From assembly GCA_902362805.1 (NCBI GenBank), contig CABIXY010000002.1:751187-815186 (forward strand): a stretch of 64,000 bases of DNA, given 5' to 3'. Shown here in pieces: positions 24,743-34,143 of this stretch; positions within the stretch are counted from its first letter, which is position 1; each line of letters starts with the position of its first letter. Both the position numbers and the translations under genes were made by a program. This DNA is from Eubacteriaceae bacterium (GTDB lineage Bacteria; Bacillota; Clostridia; Peptostreptococcales; Anaerovoracaceae). The notes beneath the pieces are model-generated. The model was not told where the DNA came from. It saw only the letters and a list, made by a program, of their open reading frames with translations, and ran no database searches.

Positions 24743-25303
24743 ATGGGAATTATCGAATTACTATTATTAGGAGCAGGATTATCGATGGACGCATTTGCGG
24801 TTTCAGTCTGTAAGGGGTTGTCTGTAGAAAAAACGGAAGTCAGACACATGGCAATCGCCGGTCTCTGGTTCGGAGGTTTCCAGGCTCTGATGCCGATGAT
24901 TGGTTATTTTCTAGGCACCACATTTATGAAATACATATCTGCTTTTGACCACTGGGTGGCTTTTGGCCTCTTATTCATAATCGGTCTCAACATGATCAAA
25001 GAATCCTTTACGGCAGAAGAGAAAGATGTGAGCAGTTCCTTTGGTTTTCAGACCATGTTTTTCATGGCGGTGGCTACCAGCATCGATGCCCTTGCCATTG
25101 GAATTACCTTCGCCCTCCTGAATGTAAACATCTTTGGAGCTGCTGCCATCATCGGCGTCACAACCTTTCTATTCTCGGCTGCCGGTATCAAAATCGGCGG
25201 TATCTTTGGCTGTAAATTCAAATCAAAAGCAGAACTGTCCGGCGGGATCATCCTCCTGCTTCTCGGCACTAAGATTTTGTTAGAGCATACTGTTCTCGCA
25301 TAG
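24743..25303 (+). CDS. mntP: Manganese efflux pump MntP
   Basis: A 186-residue protein with six predicted helices and the family motif GLSMDAFAVSVCKG near the N-terminus, plus its partner ATSIDALAIGITFA near the middle; the two Asp residues are the expected metal-binding pair. The start at 24743 has TTGGAGGAAATT upstream. It lowers cytosolic Mn2+, and expression should rise with Mn2+ through the upstream riboswitch. Confidence 0.95.
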   Translation: MGIIELLLLGAGLSMDAFAVSVCKGLSVEKTEVRHMAIAGLWFGGFQALMPMIGYFLGTTFMKYISAFDHWVAFGLLFIIGLNMIKESFTAEEKDVSSSFGFQTMFFMAVATSIDALAIGITFALLNVNIFGAAAIIGVTTFLFSAAGIKIGGIFGCKFKSKAELSGGIILLLLGTKILLEHTVLA

Positions 25304-25313
25304 AGCAGTCTAT

Positions 25314-25985
25314 TTACAGCAATTCGCTCAGTCGTCCCAAGTCTATATCGCATATTTCTCTTTGCGTTATGGTGAAGAATTCATCACGTTCCATCAGCTT
25401 CAGTTCTTTATTCAAAGAGGAGCGACTGACATGGAGCATGTTGGCCAGGATGGACTGCGATGAGGGCAGCATGAGGGTTTCACCCAAGGTGAGGTCGTTC
25501 ATGCCGACAATCCAAAAACCGATGCGCTCCCTGATGGTGTGATAATTGAGGCAGTTGAGAAACAATTGATTTTTCAGGCCTCGATGAGAAATGTAAAGAA
25601 TCAGTGCATACATCAGCTGCGGATCTGCGGCGAGCATTTCTTCCATCACTGTAACAGGGATCCAGACGACTTCAGACTTTTTTAATGCATAGAGATCGTA
25701 GGTATAATGCTGTTTGCCAGAAAAGTAGAGAAATTCGGGAAAAATATCTTTCACTTGAAAATAAGTATGGCAGAGCTCCATACCATTCACAGTATCGTTG
25801 ACCGCTTTTAAAATACCTTTGGTAACAATTCCAAAATGTTCGATGATTGTCCCCTGCTGTTGAATGCATGTGGCTGCCTGATAGGTTTTGTGGATAAAGT
25901 ACGACTGGTACTCCTTATTCTCCATACAACGGTCGGCAAAAGAAACCAGGCAGTCATTGCCCCTGATTGTAAAATAATCTCCCAT
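25314..25985 (-). CDS. Crp/Fnr family transcriptional regulator
   Basis: A 223-residue protein with a cyclic-nucleotide-binding-like beta-roll in residues about 20-130, a dimerisation helix, and a winged helix near the C-terminus (LPSSQSILANMLHVSRSSLNKELKLMERDE). No Fnr-type cysteine cluster is seen, so it is not an Fe-S Fnr; an effector cannot be named. It lies directly downstream of the arylsulfotransferase-fusion operon, separated by a terminator, and an FNR/CRP-like dyad is found at -41.5 of that operon. Confidence 0.85.
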   Translation of the reverse strand: MGDYFTIRGNDCLVSFADRCMENKEYQSYFIHKTYQAATCIQQQGTIIEHFGIVTKGILKAVNDTVNGMELCHTYFQVKDIFPEFLYFSGKQHYTYDLYALKKSEVVWIPVTVMEEMLAADPQLMYALILYISHRGLKNQLFLNCLNYHTIRERIGFWIVGMNDLTLGETLMLPSSQSILANMLHVSRSSLNKELKLMERDEFFTITQREICDIDLGRLSELL

Positions 25986-26013
25986 GAGTAACCTCCTTTG
26001 AAATACTACAAAG

Positions 26014-26034
26014 AGGGCTGTTTCTTACAGCCCT
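26014..26034 (-). terminator. Terminator between arylsulfotransferase-fusion gene and regulator gene
   Basis: AGGGCTGT-TTCTT-ACAGCCCT hairpin with a CTTTG extension on the minus strand. It ends the three-gene operon before the Crp/Fnr gene. Confidence 0.65.
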
Positions 26035-26057
26035 TTTGTATCACTTTCAACTATATA

Positions 26058-27866
26058 TTAAGCAAACGGTTTATCCAGGATTTCACACAAATCGTCATAA
26101 TCCTTTTCGCCGTTAAACCTTAAAATCTCTTTCCCATTCTTAAAAACAGCCACAACCGGGATACCGCCTATATGATACGTATCAACCAGGTCTCCGTTTT
26201 GGTCTACGTCCACGTAGCGTACTTCGTATTGTTCTGCAAATTCTTCCCGCAGCGCTTCTTCTAAAACTGGGTGCAGTGCTTTGCAATGGGTACAACGTTC
26301 TGCTCCGAACAAAACGAGAACAGGCTCTTCCTTGACCTTCAGCACATCTTCACTCCAATTTGCCATGGTTACCGGTTTAAAGAAGGAGGTATCTACGGAG
26401 AACACTTTTTCTCGCTTCGTCACATCTTCTTCATCATCTGTTGCTACACAAAGTGCTACATCTTCATAATACGGCAAAGTGCCTTCAACATCAATGACTT
26501 TTTTTGCACCAAAAGCACCAGCTCCTGGAACACGATAAGTGATGTTATCGATAGGTTTGATCTCAGTTTCTACTGGCTGCGGTTCCTGCGGCACATAGCT
26601 GTAAGGGTAACGGTAAGCACGATAAATCATGTTGTTCTTCGGTCCCTTCTCGTTATGCGTATAATATGGAGAAATCCACTCCCAAACAATTTCGTGATCT
26701 GGCGTCACTTCGATCAGGCGGCCGTCGGAACCTTCATCAATCAAGGTATTTCCGTTCGGCAGGCGCTGGGCGCTGCTGACATATGGGCTGTAGAACTTAC
26801 TTGCATCTGTAGGAATCGCATGCCCCAGTTCTTTCGGGGTCAATTTCCACACTACTTCCAAAGTTACAGGATTGAACTCCAGTACCCTGCTGTAATCTCG
26901 CAGTGCGTTTTTGCTGCCGATGGCTGACGATGGATTAGGAAGACCATAACCACCCCAACCGCCGTTGTCAAATACTAACAAGTTTCCTTCTCCTGGCAGT
27001 CCCTTTGGAATCATATGAAAATGATGCTGACCGATAATCCAGCCCAATTTCTTTAACTCAGGCGAAGCGTTGAAATCAGGTCCGATGCGCCAGACGATTT
27101 CTCCGCTTTCTTTATCGATGATGGCCAGGATATTCGCTTCACGACAGTCAAATATGATATTTTCCGGTTTAAAGCGCTGATCGCCTTGATCATACCATTT
27201 GTTCGGTCCCAAATAACTCATGCAGTTGATGTGCAGATAGTCCCCTACTCCGCCGTCTGAGGAACGCATGTTGGGATCGCGGAAAAGCACGTTTCTAGCT
27301 GCTTCGTCAAAGCCCATCTCGTCAAAGCGATCGCTGGCAGACCATTTCCAGAGGATATTACCATCCCAGTCCACTTCAATCATCACATCGTCAAGCAGTT
27401 TTTTATCAGAGATTTTCGGATTATGTATGGTCTGATGACAGAGAATCAAGGTGTTTCCAGATAATGGCTCTGCGTCCATTCCCGGCACGTAATAACCTAC
27501 TGGATTCCCTTCTCTCTGATAATCGTGATGCTGACGGGCCATAAAGCGGTGATCTCTGCCAGGATCATCAATTTCTTCAAGATGATCGAATTCCCAAACG
27601 ATATTACCGTCGTAATCGATTTCAATCAAATTGACTCCATCTTGCATGCCATAATCGGGATGGCGGTAGCCGGAAAGCCCCATGACATACCCACCTGGCA
27701 AGAGCTTTGGCGGCATTGCATGCATGTTCCAGCGACGGATTTCATTGCCGTTCATGTCGAACAAAAGTACCCCGTCATTGATTAGCGGAACGATCGTATA
27801 CCCGTTCCAACATTTTTCTGGGTTATACACGGTTACTCCGTGCGGAAAGATAAGTGGCTGTCCCAT
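26058..27866 (-). CDS. Arylsulfotransferase-like beta-propeller fused to a thioredoxin domain
   Basis: A 602-residue protein. Residues about 10-430 are an arylsulfotransferase (ASST)-type beta-propeller, with repeated (I/V)VWEW/ILWKW strands and His residues in QHHDY, QHHFHM and DYLHIN. After a linker, residues about 490-602 form a thioredoxin fold with a CTHC redox site at 525-528 and a conserved cis-Pro (GGIPVV). There is no signal peptide, whereas classical ASST enzymes are periplasmic or secreted. It follows a thioredoxin-reductase-like gene by 13 bp, which could reduce this thioredoxin domain. The reaction is unknown; sulfur-group transfer coupled to a dithiol is inference. Confidence 0.75.
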   Translation of the reverse strand: MGQPLIFPHGVTVYNPEKCWNGYTIVPLINDGVLLFDMNGNEIRRWNMHAMPPKLLPGGYVMGLSGYRHPDYGMQDGVNLIEIDYDGNIVWEFDHLEEIDDPGRDHRFMARQHHDYQREGNPVGYYVPGMDAEPLSGNTLILCHQTIHNPKISDKKLLDDVMIEVDWDGNILWKWSASDRFDEMGFDEAARNVLFRDPNMRSSDGGVGDYLHINCMSYLGPNKWYDQGDQRFKPENIIFDCREANILAIIDKESGEIVWRIGPDFNASPELKKLGWIIGQHHFHMIPKGLPGEGNLLVFDNGGWGGYGLPNPSSAIGSKNALRDYSRVLEFNPVTLEVVWKLTPKELGHAIPTDASKFYSPYVSSAQRLPNGNTLIDEGSDGRLIEVTPDHEIVWEWISPYYTHNEKGPKNNMIYRAYRYPYSYVPQEPQPVETEIKPIDNITYRVPGAGAFGAKKVIDVEGTLPYYEDVALCVATDDEEDVTKREKVFSVDTSFFKPVTMANWSEDVLKVKEEPVLVLFGAERCTHCKALHPVLEEALREEFAEQYEVRYVDVDQNGDLVDTYHIGGIPVVAVFKNGKEILRFNGEKDYDDLCEILDKPFA

Positions 27867-27879
27867 AATATTCTCCTCC

Positions 27880-29076
27880 TTAACATGATATCATAGACAA
27901 ACAATCATCAGCAGGTTTTACATCGACTAATTTTCCATCTCTGTAAAAGGCTGCAGATACAGTCTGTTCTACACGTAAATTTTGATATAGCAGATTTTGA
28001 CGAGTGATATCCTGACGATAGATTTTCCACTGACCTGAAAGTTTCTGTTCTAATTCCCCAACCATTTCAAGGTCCTCATTGTCGTATGGGTTGTAGAAAA
28101 GGAAGGCGATATTGCCAGAACTCTCGTTCAGAATTCCCTGTATTTGATTCAGTTCTTTCACATAACGCTCGGATGCCACTGCCGCCACAGCGCCGTTGGC
28201 TGCAGAGGTAACGACCTGCCTTAAAAAAGTCTGTGTGCAATCACCTGCAGCATAAAGGCCAGGCAGACTGGTTTCCATCTTTTCATTGACCTGTATATAT
28301 CCGCTGTGGTCACAGGTCACTAAATCGCGAACCATATCTGTCTGAGGGACCATACCGACAAATAAGAATAGCCCTTCACTTGGTACCACACTCTCTTCGC
28401 CGGTATCCACTCGCTTTAAGGCAAGGGACTCTACGTGCTCTTCACCTTTGATTGCCGCTACCGTCGTATTCCAGACAAAATCAATCTTTGGATTCTTGTA
28501 AGCATGCTCTGCCGCCACTTCGTTGCAATCCAGATGTCCCTCTTCATGAAGAACGATGATGGAAACCTTTGAAGCGAAATCTGTCAGATAATCTGCCTCC
28601 TCCACCGCCTGATCGCCTGATCCGAGAACGTAAATCTCCTTTTCTTTGAAAAACTCTGCATCACAGGTTGCGCAGTAAGCGACGCCGTGACCAGTAAATT
28701 CTTTTTCTCCTTCAATTCCCAGTTCTCGTGGTTTGGTTCCCAGATCCAGAATGACGCTGCGTGCCAGAAAATCGCCTCTTCGCTTGGTACTGACAGTGAA
28801 AAGATTCCCTTCTTTTTTTATGCTGGTCACTGTGGTGCGTTTTAACTCCACCGTCGGATGGCTGGAGGCATGTTCGTGAAATCTTTCCATCAGATGCTGT
28901 CCGCTGTCTACCAACGTCCCAGGATAGTTACGAACTTCATAGGTATCATTGATTCTGCCGCCATAGCTTCCTTTCTCCAGCAGTAAAGTCTGGCGTTCAG
29001 ATCTTCCGGCATAGATTGCAGCGGATAGGCCAGCGGGACCACCCCCTACAATTATCAGATCATAAATTTTCTCCAT
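27880..29076 (-). CDS. Thioredoxin-reductase-like flavoprotein with C-terminal extension
   Basis: A 398-residue FAD protein. The FAD loop GGGPAG is at residues 11-16, the redox pair CATC at 135-138, an NAD(P)-binding GSGDQA motif near 152, and the late FAD motif GLYAAGDC near 275. Up to about residue 305 it matches bacterial TrxB. The last 90 residues are an extra thioredoxin-like fold without CxxC, ending in SMISC. Sequence between NhaC-like and ASST-Trx genes (11 and 13 bp gaps) suggests it supplies electrons to the thioredoxin domain of the next protein. Confidence 0.8.
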   Translation of the reverse strand: MEKIYDLIIVGGGPAGLSAAIYAGRSERQTLLLEKGSYGGRINDTYEVRNYPGTLVDSGQHLMERFHEHASSHPTVELKRTTVTSIKKEGNLFTVSTKRRGDFLARSVILDLGTKPRELGIEGEKEFTGHGVAYCATCDAEFFKEKEIYVLGSGDQAVEEADYLTDFASKVSIIVLHEEGHLDCNEVAAEHAYKNPKIDFVWNTTVAAIKGEEHVESLALKRVDTGEESVVPSEGLFLFVGMVPQTDMVRDLVTCDHSGYIQVNEKMETSLPGLYAAGDCTQTFLRQVVTSAANGAVAAVASERYVKELNQIQGILNESSGNIAFLFYNPYDNEDLEMVGELEQKLSGQWKIYRQDITRQNLLYQNLRVEQTVSAAFYRDGKLVDVKPADDCLSMISC

Positions 29077-29087
29077 ACTCTCATCTC

Positions 29088-30509
29088 CTAAATCCTTTTA
29101 ATTATTTTTCTATCCCCTGTCAGCACCCAGAATATGCAAATTCCGGTGAGAATCAGGCAGTAAAACGCTGTGCTGAATACTTGAAAAGGTGTAACATGGG
29201 GTAAAAAGCTGTTATGCTGTACCATCTCATTGATGATGGTTACGCTTCCCATGACGAAAGCGCTGTTAATAGGAACAATGGCGCTGACATTGGTTGCGCC
29301 CGCCATCAGCAAGATACTTCGCCGCTCCGGTGTAATATCGCTGGCCTGGCCGATGCGGTCGGCTGCATCACCAAACATGAGGATTGAAGGTAATACACAG
29401 CCTGCCAGCAGAATATTGATGATAACTGTGCAAGCCATCAAAACAGCCTCTGCTCCTCTCTTTGTTTTGGTGAAATCTCGTGATAAGATGAAATCGCAGC
29501 ACTTCTCCAACATGCCGCCGTCTACAGCGACCGCAATCAAGCCGTAAAGTAAAATTGTAGATACAGTTACATCCAACATGCCGTAGATACCCTCAAAGAC
29601 CACACCTGTCAAAGACCCTGTTGCATAGTCTATATGAATGATATCGGAAAAGCTGAACAATCTGCCAGCCAATCCGACTAGCAAACCGGTAACAATTCCA
29701 AAAGAGAGACCCATAAAAAGATTTCCGGTTTTAAAGCAAATAGCCAGCAAAACCCCAATCGGTATCAACATCAAAAGCCCTTCTGGCTGCGAATAATTTC
29801 CGATCTCACTGAGATCTCCAGGCTTTCCATCAAAAGCGCCAAAGAGATAATAGAGGAGAATGGAAGCTGCGCCTGCTGCCAGAATATACGGCGTTCTCTT
29901 TTTCATGGTATGCAGGAGGTCCGCCGGATCACCGGTGGCCTTGTCGTGCTGGATCATAACCGTGGTATTGATTACCTGTGAACTGGGCGAAAGGGCGTCT
30001 CCAAAGAAAATACCGCTGATCAATGCGCCAGTGAGCATGGCTGGACTTGCTCCCAGCAGGATTCCTGGCGGATAGAAAATCGGAATCACTGCGAACAGCG
30101 CTGCGATGGGCGCTCCAGCACCCATGGATATGATCGCAGATGCCAGAAAGCTGAAAACAACGAAACCGCTGCCCGCAATGCCTAAATGCAGACTGAGCCA
30201 GACAAATCCTCCCCCAATGTTTCCCGTGCTCATCACCTTTGAAAAAATACCGATGATCAGGAAAATAAAGATTAATCGTGCGTTTGCATATTGGGCAAGA
30301 CCGTGAATGATGGAATCCCAGTATTTACCTCTGTTCTTGCAAAGGAAGAACCCCGTCATTAGAGATATCATCGCAGAAAAAATCAATCCCTTCATCGAAT
30401 AGTAGTGAAATCCAATGGAAAAGACACCGCCAAGAAAGATGTAAAGACAGAAAGGAAACATAGCAAAGGTTTGACTTTTCCAGAAAATCAATTTCGGCTT
30501 TTCATTCAT
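29088..30509 (-). CDS. NhaC-type Na+/H+ antiporter family protein
   Basis: A 473-residue membrane protein with about 12 helices in the NhaC/ion-transporter superfamily, with GAGAPIAALFAVIPIF and FGDALSPSSQVINTT motifs. Some members carry organic substrates or act as amino-acid/ion antiporters rather than pure Na+/H+ exchangers. The start at 30509 is preferred because GGAGGTGG lies upstream; an ATG 21 bp earlier lacks a site. It is the first gene of the operon with the TrxB-like and ASST-Trx proteins and may import their substrate. Confidence 0.8.
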   Translation of the reverse strand: MNEKPKLIFWKSQTFAMFPFCLYIFLGGVFSIGFHYYSMKGLIFSAMISLMTGFFLCKNRGKYWDSIIHGLAQYANARLIFIFLIIGIFSKVMSTGNIGGGFVWLSLHLGIAGSGFVVFSFLASAIISMGAGAPIAALFAVIPIFYPPGILLGASPAMLTGALISGIFFGDALSPSSQVINTTVMIQHDKATGDPADLLHTMKKRTPYILAAGAASILLYYLFGAFDGKPGDLSEIGNYSQPEGLLMLIPIGVLLAICFKTGNLFMGLSFGIVTGLLVGLAGRLFSFSDIIHIDYATGSLTGVVFEGIYGMLDVTVSTILLYGLIAVAVDGGMLEKCCDFILSRDFTKTKRGAEAVLMACTVIINILLAGCVLPSILMFGDAADRIGQASDITPERRSILLMAGATNVSAIVPINSAFVMGSVTIINEMVQHNSFLPHVTPFQVFSTAFYCLILTGICIFWVLTGDRKIIKRI

Positions 30510-30548
30510 GATGACCACCTCCAGGTTCAAAGGTCTCTTTTAGTTAAA

Positions 30549-30591
30549 ATTATAACAGGGATATTTTTTTCTGCCTGTCGGCACACCAACA
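30549..30591 (-). promoter_or_regulatory. Promoter and Crp/Fnr-like dyad before the nhaC-like operon
   Basis: On the minus strand an extended -10 TGTTATAAT ends at 30549. An inverted repeat TGTCGG-CACA-CCAACA (30576-30591) is centred about 41.5 bp upstream of the expected start, the classic class-II Crp/Fnr activator position. No good -35 exists, as expected for an activated promoter. Confidence 0.45.
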
Positions 30592-30680
30592 CTTTCGTTT
30601 TTTTGTTTAAAAAATAACATAGACCTTTTAAACTATGTCTGAACAAGGAATGAAATACCTAAATATGCACAATAAAAGAA

Positions 30681-30706
30681 CAAGCTTCCTGTTTATTGGA
30701 AGCTTG
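30681..30706 (-). terminator. Terminator of the zinc-ribbon protein gene
   Basis: CAAGCTTCC/GGAAGCTTG 9-bp stem with an 8-base loop. On the minus strand it runs into TTCTTTTATT, about 30 bp after the stop at 30734. Confidence 0.7.
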
Positions 30707-30733
30707 CCCATATAACTGATGATCCTTTTTTCT

Positions 30734-31105
30734 CTATCGTTCTAGTCTTGCTCCACATGCACCGCAGAACCTGGTTCCCGGCGGATTGCTCTCTCCACAA
30801 TGATTGCAATAAACGGGCTGCTCGCCGCAGCATTCTTGCACCGGCGGTTCGCACTGTTCTGACTGCAGTCTCTCAATCTCCTGCCTTGCTGCCAGGATGC
30901 AGTGATACAATTCGCAGATCTCAGAATCTGGCTCCATGCCGCAGTCCAATCTCTTTACGATAATTTCGCCAATCTGACAGGTATAATCCTGTATTTTCTT
31001 TTCTTCGCGATTAACAGTAATCGCCGTCTTTCCACTTTCAATTGCGCTGCTGGCTTTTTCCGTTGCAGTCGCAGCCAGATCATTTAATTTGTCAAAAAAT
31101 GCCAT
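30734..31105 (-). CDS. Zinc-ribbon protein of unknown function
   Basis: A 123-residue soluble protein. The first 85 residues are helical with an amphipathic, coiled-coil-like character. The C-terminus carries two CxxC pairs (CNHCGES and CGACGAR) forming one zinc ribbon. Such proteins are common near envelope genes in Firmicutes, without known role. It follows the phosphate transporter gene by 16 bp and probably shares its transcript. Confidence 0.75.
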   Translation of the reverse strand: MAFFDKLNDLAATATEKASSAIESGKTAITVNREEKKIQDYTCQIGEIIVKRLDCGMEPDSEICELYHCILAARQEIERLQSEQCEPPVQECCGEQPVYCNHCGESNPPGTRFCGACGARLER

Positions 31106-31121
31106 ATTTCCCTACCTCCTA

Positions 31122-32882
31122 TTACATGACTGGATCCAGATATTGTTTTTCGTAGTAAACTTTCATCGCTTTGTATTCGTCTGCTTCTCGATTAAAGACT
31201 TCGCTCTTATGGGTATCCAGACTTTCTTTAATGATTCTCTGGTGAAGGTGCATGGAAATATTGACACAATGGTCAGAGATTCTTTCCATATTTGTCAGGA
31301 CTTCTATGTATGAGATACCGCCTTCTGTGGTGCAGGCGCCGTTCTGCAGTCTGACAATTCGCTTTGACTTGAGCGTTTCTACCATATCATCTACCACATC
31401 TTCTAAAGGCCCTATCTTGTGACATACGCTTTCTTTTTCCTGCTGATAAGCAGTCGCTGTAGTATCCATCGCCTCACCTACTGCCCTGGTCAGGAAGTCC
31501 AATTCAAAAAGAGCGTCTTTTGAAAAGCCAATCTCCTGTTCCATATTATATTCCGCCACTTCTAAAAGGTTCATACAGTGATCGCCGATGCGTTCAAAAT
31601 CGCCTACCGTATGCATGAATTCTGTGACCAGCCGATTGTCTTCTCCCACTAAATGCTGCTCCGTAATCTTGACGAGATATTCCCCTAGAACACTTTCCGT
31701 CTTATCCAGGAAGCGTTCATTTTCTCTGACCTTTTCGGCGCTTTCAGAATCGTATTGATACAGGCAGGCAGTGCAGAGCTTGTAATTCTCCATCACAGCG
31801 TCAGTCATCGATACCATGACCTTCTTGCATTGCTCCAGCGCAACAGATGGATTCTGTACAAAGATAGGATCCAGTAATGCCAATTCTTCATCTATCTTTG
31901 AGACATTCTTATCCTTGACGACTTTCTTCGCAAAGGTAATCAATATATTGACGCAAGGCAGCATGACGAGGCAGGTTACCAGATTAAACAGTGTGTGGAA
32001 ATCCGCAATCCTTCCTCGATTTACCGGCTCGTCCCAAAAACTGAAACCGATCATCGCCTGATACACATAAATCGCAGTCAGAAACAGGATGGCTCCCATA
32101 ATGGACATGGTAATGTCAATGCAGACCGCCCTGCGGGAGTTTTTGTTGGTTCCTATACTGGCAAGAAGCACGGTGACACACTTGCCGATATTCTGTCCGA
32201 TGACGATCGGCGCCGCCATGGAAAATGTAATGGCGCCAGTTGCTGACATAGCCTGCAGAACGCCGACAGAAGCAGAAGAACTCTGCAGTAAAATCGTCAC
32301 ACACATACCTGCAATGACCCCCAGTACAGGGTTGGTCAGCACCAAAAACAGTTCCATAAATTCGGGAGAACTGGCCAGCGGTTTAAAGCTGGATTCCATC
32401 ATACTCATGCCGATGAATAAGATTCCCAATCCTACAGCAATACCAGCCTTATCCTTGGTCTTGTTCTTTTTGGAAATGAGCATTACAAATGCGCCTATGA
32501 CAACGCAGATAGGCGCAAATGAAGCTGGTTTCAGCATTTGAAGTATGAGATTATCATTGTTGATATCGCCCAGTCTCAGAATCTGAGCGGTGATTGTCGT
32601 ACCGATATTGGCTCCCATAATGACTGGTACTGCCTGCATCAGTTTGAGAATCCCTGCATTGAGAAAGCCGATGACCATGATAATGGTAGCAGAAGAGCTC
32701 TGAATGACGGCTGTCACGCCAGCTCCCAACAGAACGCCCTTTCCTTTGCTGCTAGTCAATTTCTCTAATGTCTTTTCCATCTTGGCTCCGGCAAATCTCT
32801 CTAAAGACTGCCCCATCAATTTCATTCCATAAAGGAACAAACCGATACCACCCAGCATCGTAAGTATTGATTGTAAATCCAA
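31122..32882 (-). CDS. Na+/phosphate cotransporter family protein (NptA-like) with PhoU-type domain
   Basis: A 586-residue protein. Residues 1 to about 315 hold two inverted Na/Pi-cotransporter repeats, each with the QSSSA signature (QSSSATIIMV and LLQSSSASVG). Residues about 340-570 are a helical PhoU-like cytoplasmic domain. It moves inorganic phosphate with sodium. No Pho regulatory gene is adjacent. Length is normal for the fused type. Confidence 0.88.
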   Translation of the reverse strand: MDLQSILTMLGGIGLFLYGMKLMGQSLERFAGAKMEKTLEKLTSSKGKGVLLGAGVTAVIQSSSATIIMVIGFLNAGILKLMQAVPVIMGANIGTTITAQILRLGDINNDNLILQMLKPASFAPICVVIGAFVMLISKKNKTKDKAGIAVGLGILFIGMSMMESSFKPLASSPEFMELFLVLTNPVLGVIAGMCVTILLQSSSASVGVLQAMSATGAITFSMAAPIVIGQNIGKCVTVLLASIGTNKNSRRAVCIDITMSIMGAILFLTAIYVYQAMIGFSFWDEPVNRGRIADFHTLFNLVTCLVMLPCVNILITFAKKVVKDKNVSKIDEELALLDPIFVQNPSVALEQCKKVMVSMTDAVMENYKLCTACLYQYDSESAEKVRENERFLDKTESVLGEYLVKITEQHLVGEDNRLVTEFMHTVGDFERIGDHCMNLLEVAEYNMEQEIGFSKDALFELDFLTRAVGEAMDTTATAYQQEKESVCHKIGPLEDVVDDMVETLKSKRIVRLQNGACTTEGGISYIEVLTNMERISDHCVNISMHLHQRIIKESLDTHKSEVFNREADEYKAMKVYYEKQYLDPVM

Positions 32883-32918
32883 TGTTTCTCTCCATACGTA
32901 ATTTTGTCGTTAAGACAA

Positions 32919-34034
32919 TTATACTATATCATTCACTGTCTTTTCAACTAAAGTGTCAATTTTTTCAAAATTCATGTTTCTAACGTACATTTTTTCTACC
33001 AGATCGTGGTGTTCTTTTGCCCTTGACAAAGCTGAAATACTTTCATTCAGCATCATGCTGTAGAGTTTTGACAATTTGCTCAGCAATCCCGCATTCTTTT
33101 CTGCATAATAGGCACTGAGGTAATCGTTGATGTCGATCATGGTAATTTCACGGCGGTCCTCTTCTCCTGTATAGATTTCCCATGGCTCCAGATCGTGCCA
33201 TTTGTTAGCGGTTGTAAAGGCTACGCCAATTTCAGGAATCAGCAGATGCTCAATTTTTCTCTTTGGATCCATCGGGCAGTAATATGCTTCCACATCAAAA
33301 CCTCTATAGACCGCTCCATCGAGCAGAATATTCATAAAGCTGATATTGCTGTATCCTTCCGGCACATTGATTAAGTAGATTTTTTTCATCGGCTGCAACA
33401 GGGATTTCACATAAGAAACGGTTCCATTCGGTGTGATTCCTGTGGCAAAGAAACGCTTGATGTTCCCCGCCTTGATAGAAATATCATATTTCTTATATTC
33501 CCTTGCGATAATATCTGCCGCTAACTTGTAAATTTCTGATATTTCAATTCCTTCATCGTTGATGTTTGAAAGATTATCATAGATGCACTTTGCTGATGCC
33601 ATGTAGTTATAAGCGATCTTATACCATCTGGAACACTCCTCATTATAGCTGATGATGTCTTCCTTCTGATCAGCAATTTTTTTATCATTCCAAAAATCGC
33701 CGAAATTGATGATGGAATCCACCGCTCCAGGGGTGATGGGATCGATGATATGGGGACTGGTACCGTCGATAAAGGCAAGCTTCTTATCTGTGACGACAAT
33801 TCCGTCCAGAGAATTTTCATCTGCTGAGCAGTGTAAAAAATCCACGCTTTCACCTGCTTCTGCCAGGCGTTCTCCTACCTTCTTTAAAAATGTCGACTTT
33901 CCTGTGCCCGGACCGCCTTTGATGCAGATAATCTTTTCTGCTTCTCTCTGTCCGAGAATGTATCCGTAGTAAGAAAAAAATCCCTCAGGTGTGTTATTTC
34001 CAGGGAAATAGTGACGTTCAATAGACAAATTCAT
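32919..34034 (-). CDS. P-loop ATPase of the PRK06851 type, unknown role
   Basis: A 371-residue cytoplasmic protein with a Walker A motif GGPGTGKST at residues 40-48 and an internal partial duplication (FFSYYGYILG near the start, FFATGITPNGT near 210). It resembles a Firmicutes family of two-domain ATPases annotated only as hypothetical. Neighbours do not clarify its role. Confidence 0.65.
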   Translation of the reverse strand: MNLSIERHYFPGNNTPEGFFSYYGYILGQREAEKIICIKGGPGTGKSTFLKKVGERLAEAGESVDFLHCSADENSLDGIVVTDKKLAFIDGTSPHIIDPITPGAVDSIINFGDFWNDKKIADQKEDIISYNEECSRWYKIAYNYMASAKCIYDNLSNINDEGIEISEIYKLAADIIAREYKKYDISIKAGNIKRFFATGITPNGTVSYVKSLLQPMKKIYLINVPEGYSNISFMNILLDGAVYRGFDVEAYYCPMDPKRKIEHLLIPEIGVAFTTANKWHDLEPWEIYTGEEDRREITMIDINDYLSAYYAEKNAGLLSKLSKLYSMMLNESISALSRAKEHHDLVEKMYVRNMNFEKIDTLVEKTVNDIV

Positions 34035-34100
34035 TCCTCCATTCCTTTTTCTCTATTTATAATATGTGCCCTTGCTTGTCAGTTGTTACAGCAAAGAAAA

Positions 34101-34131
34101 AAACGCTCTGCGATTCTATCGCAAAGCGTTT
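34101..34131 (-). terminator. Terminator of the DUF975 gene
   Basis: A 13-bp stem with one mismatch (AAACGCTcTGCGA / TCGCAaAGCGTTT). On the minus strand it is followed by TTTTTTCTTTG. It sits 13 bp after the stop at 34144. Confidence 0.8.
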
Positions 34132-34143
34132 CTGTAATTTTGA

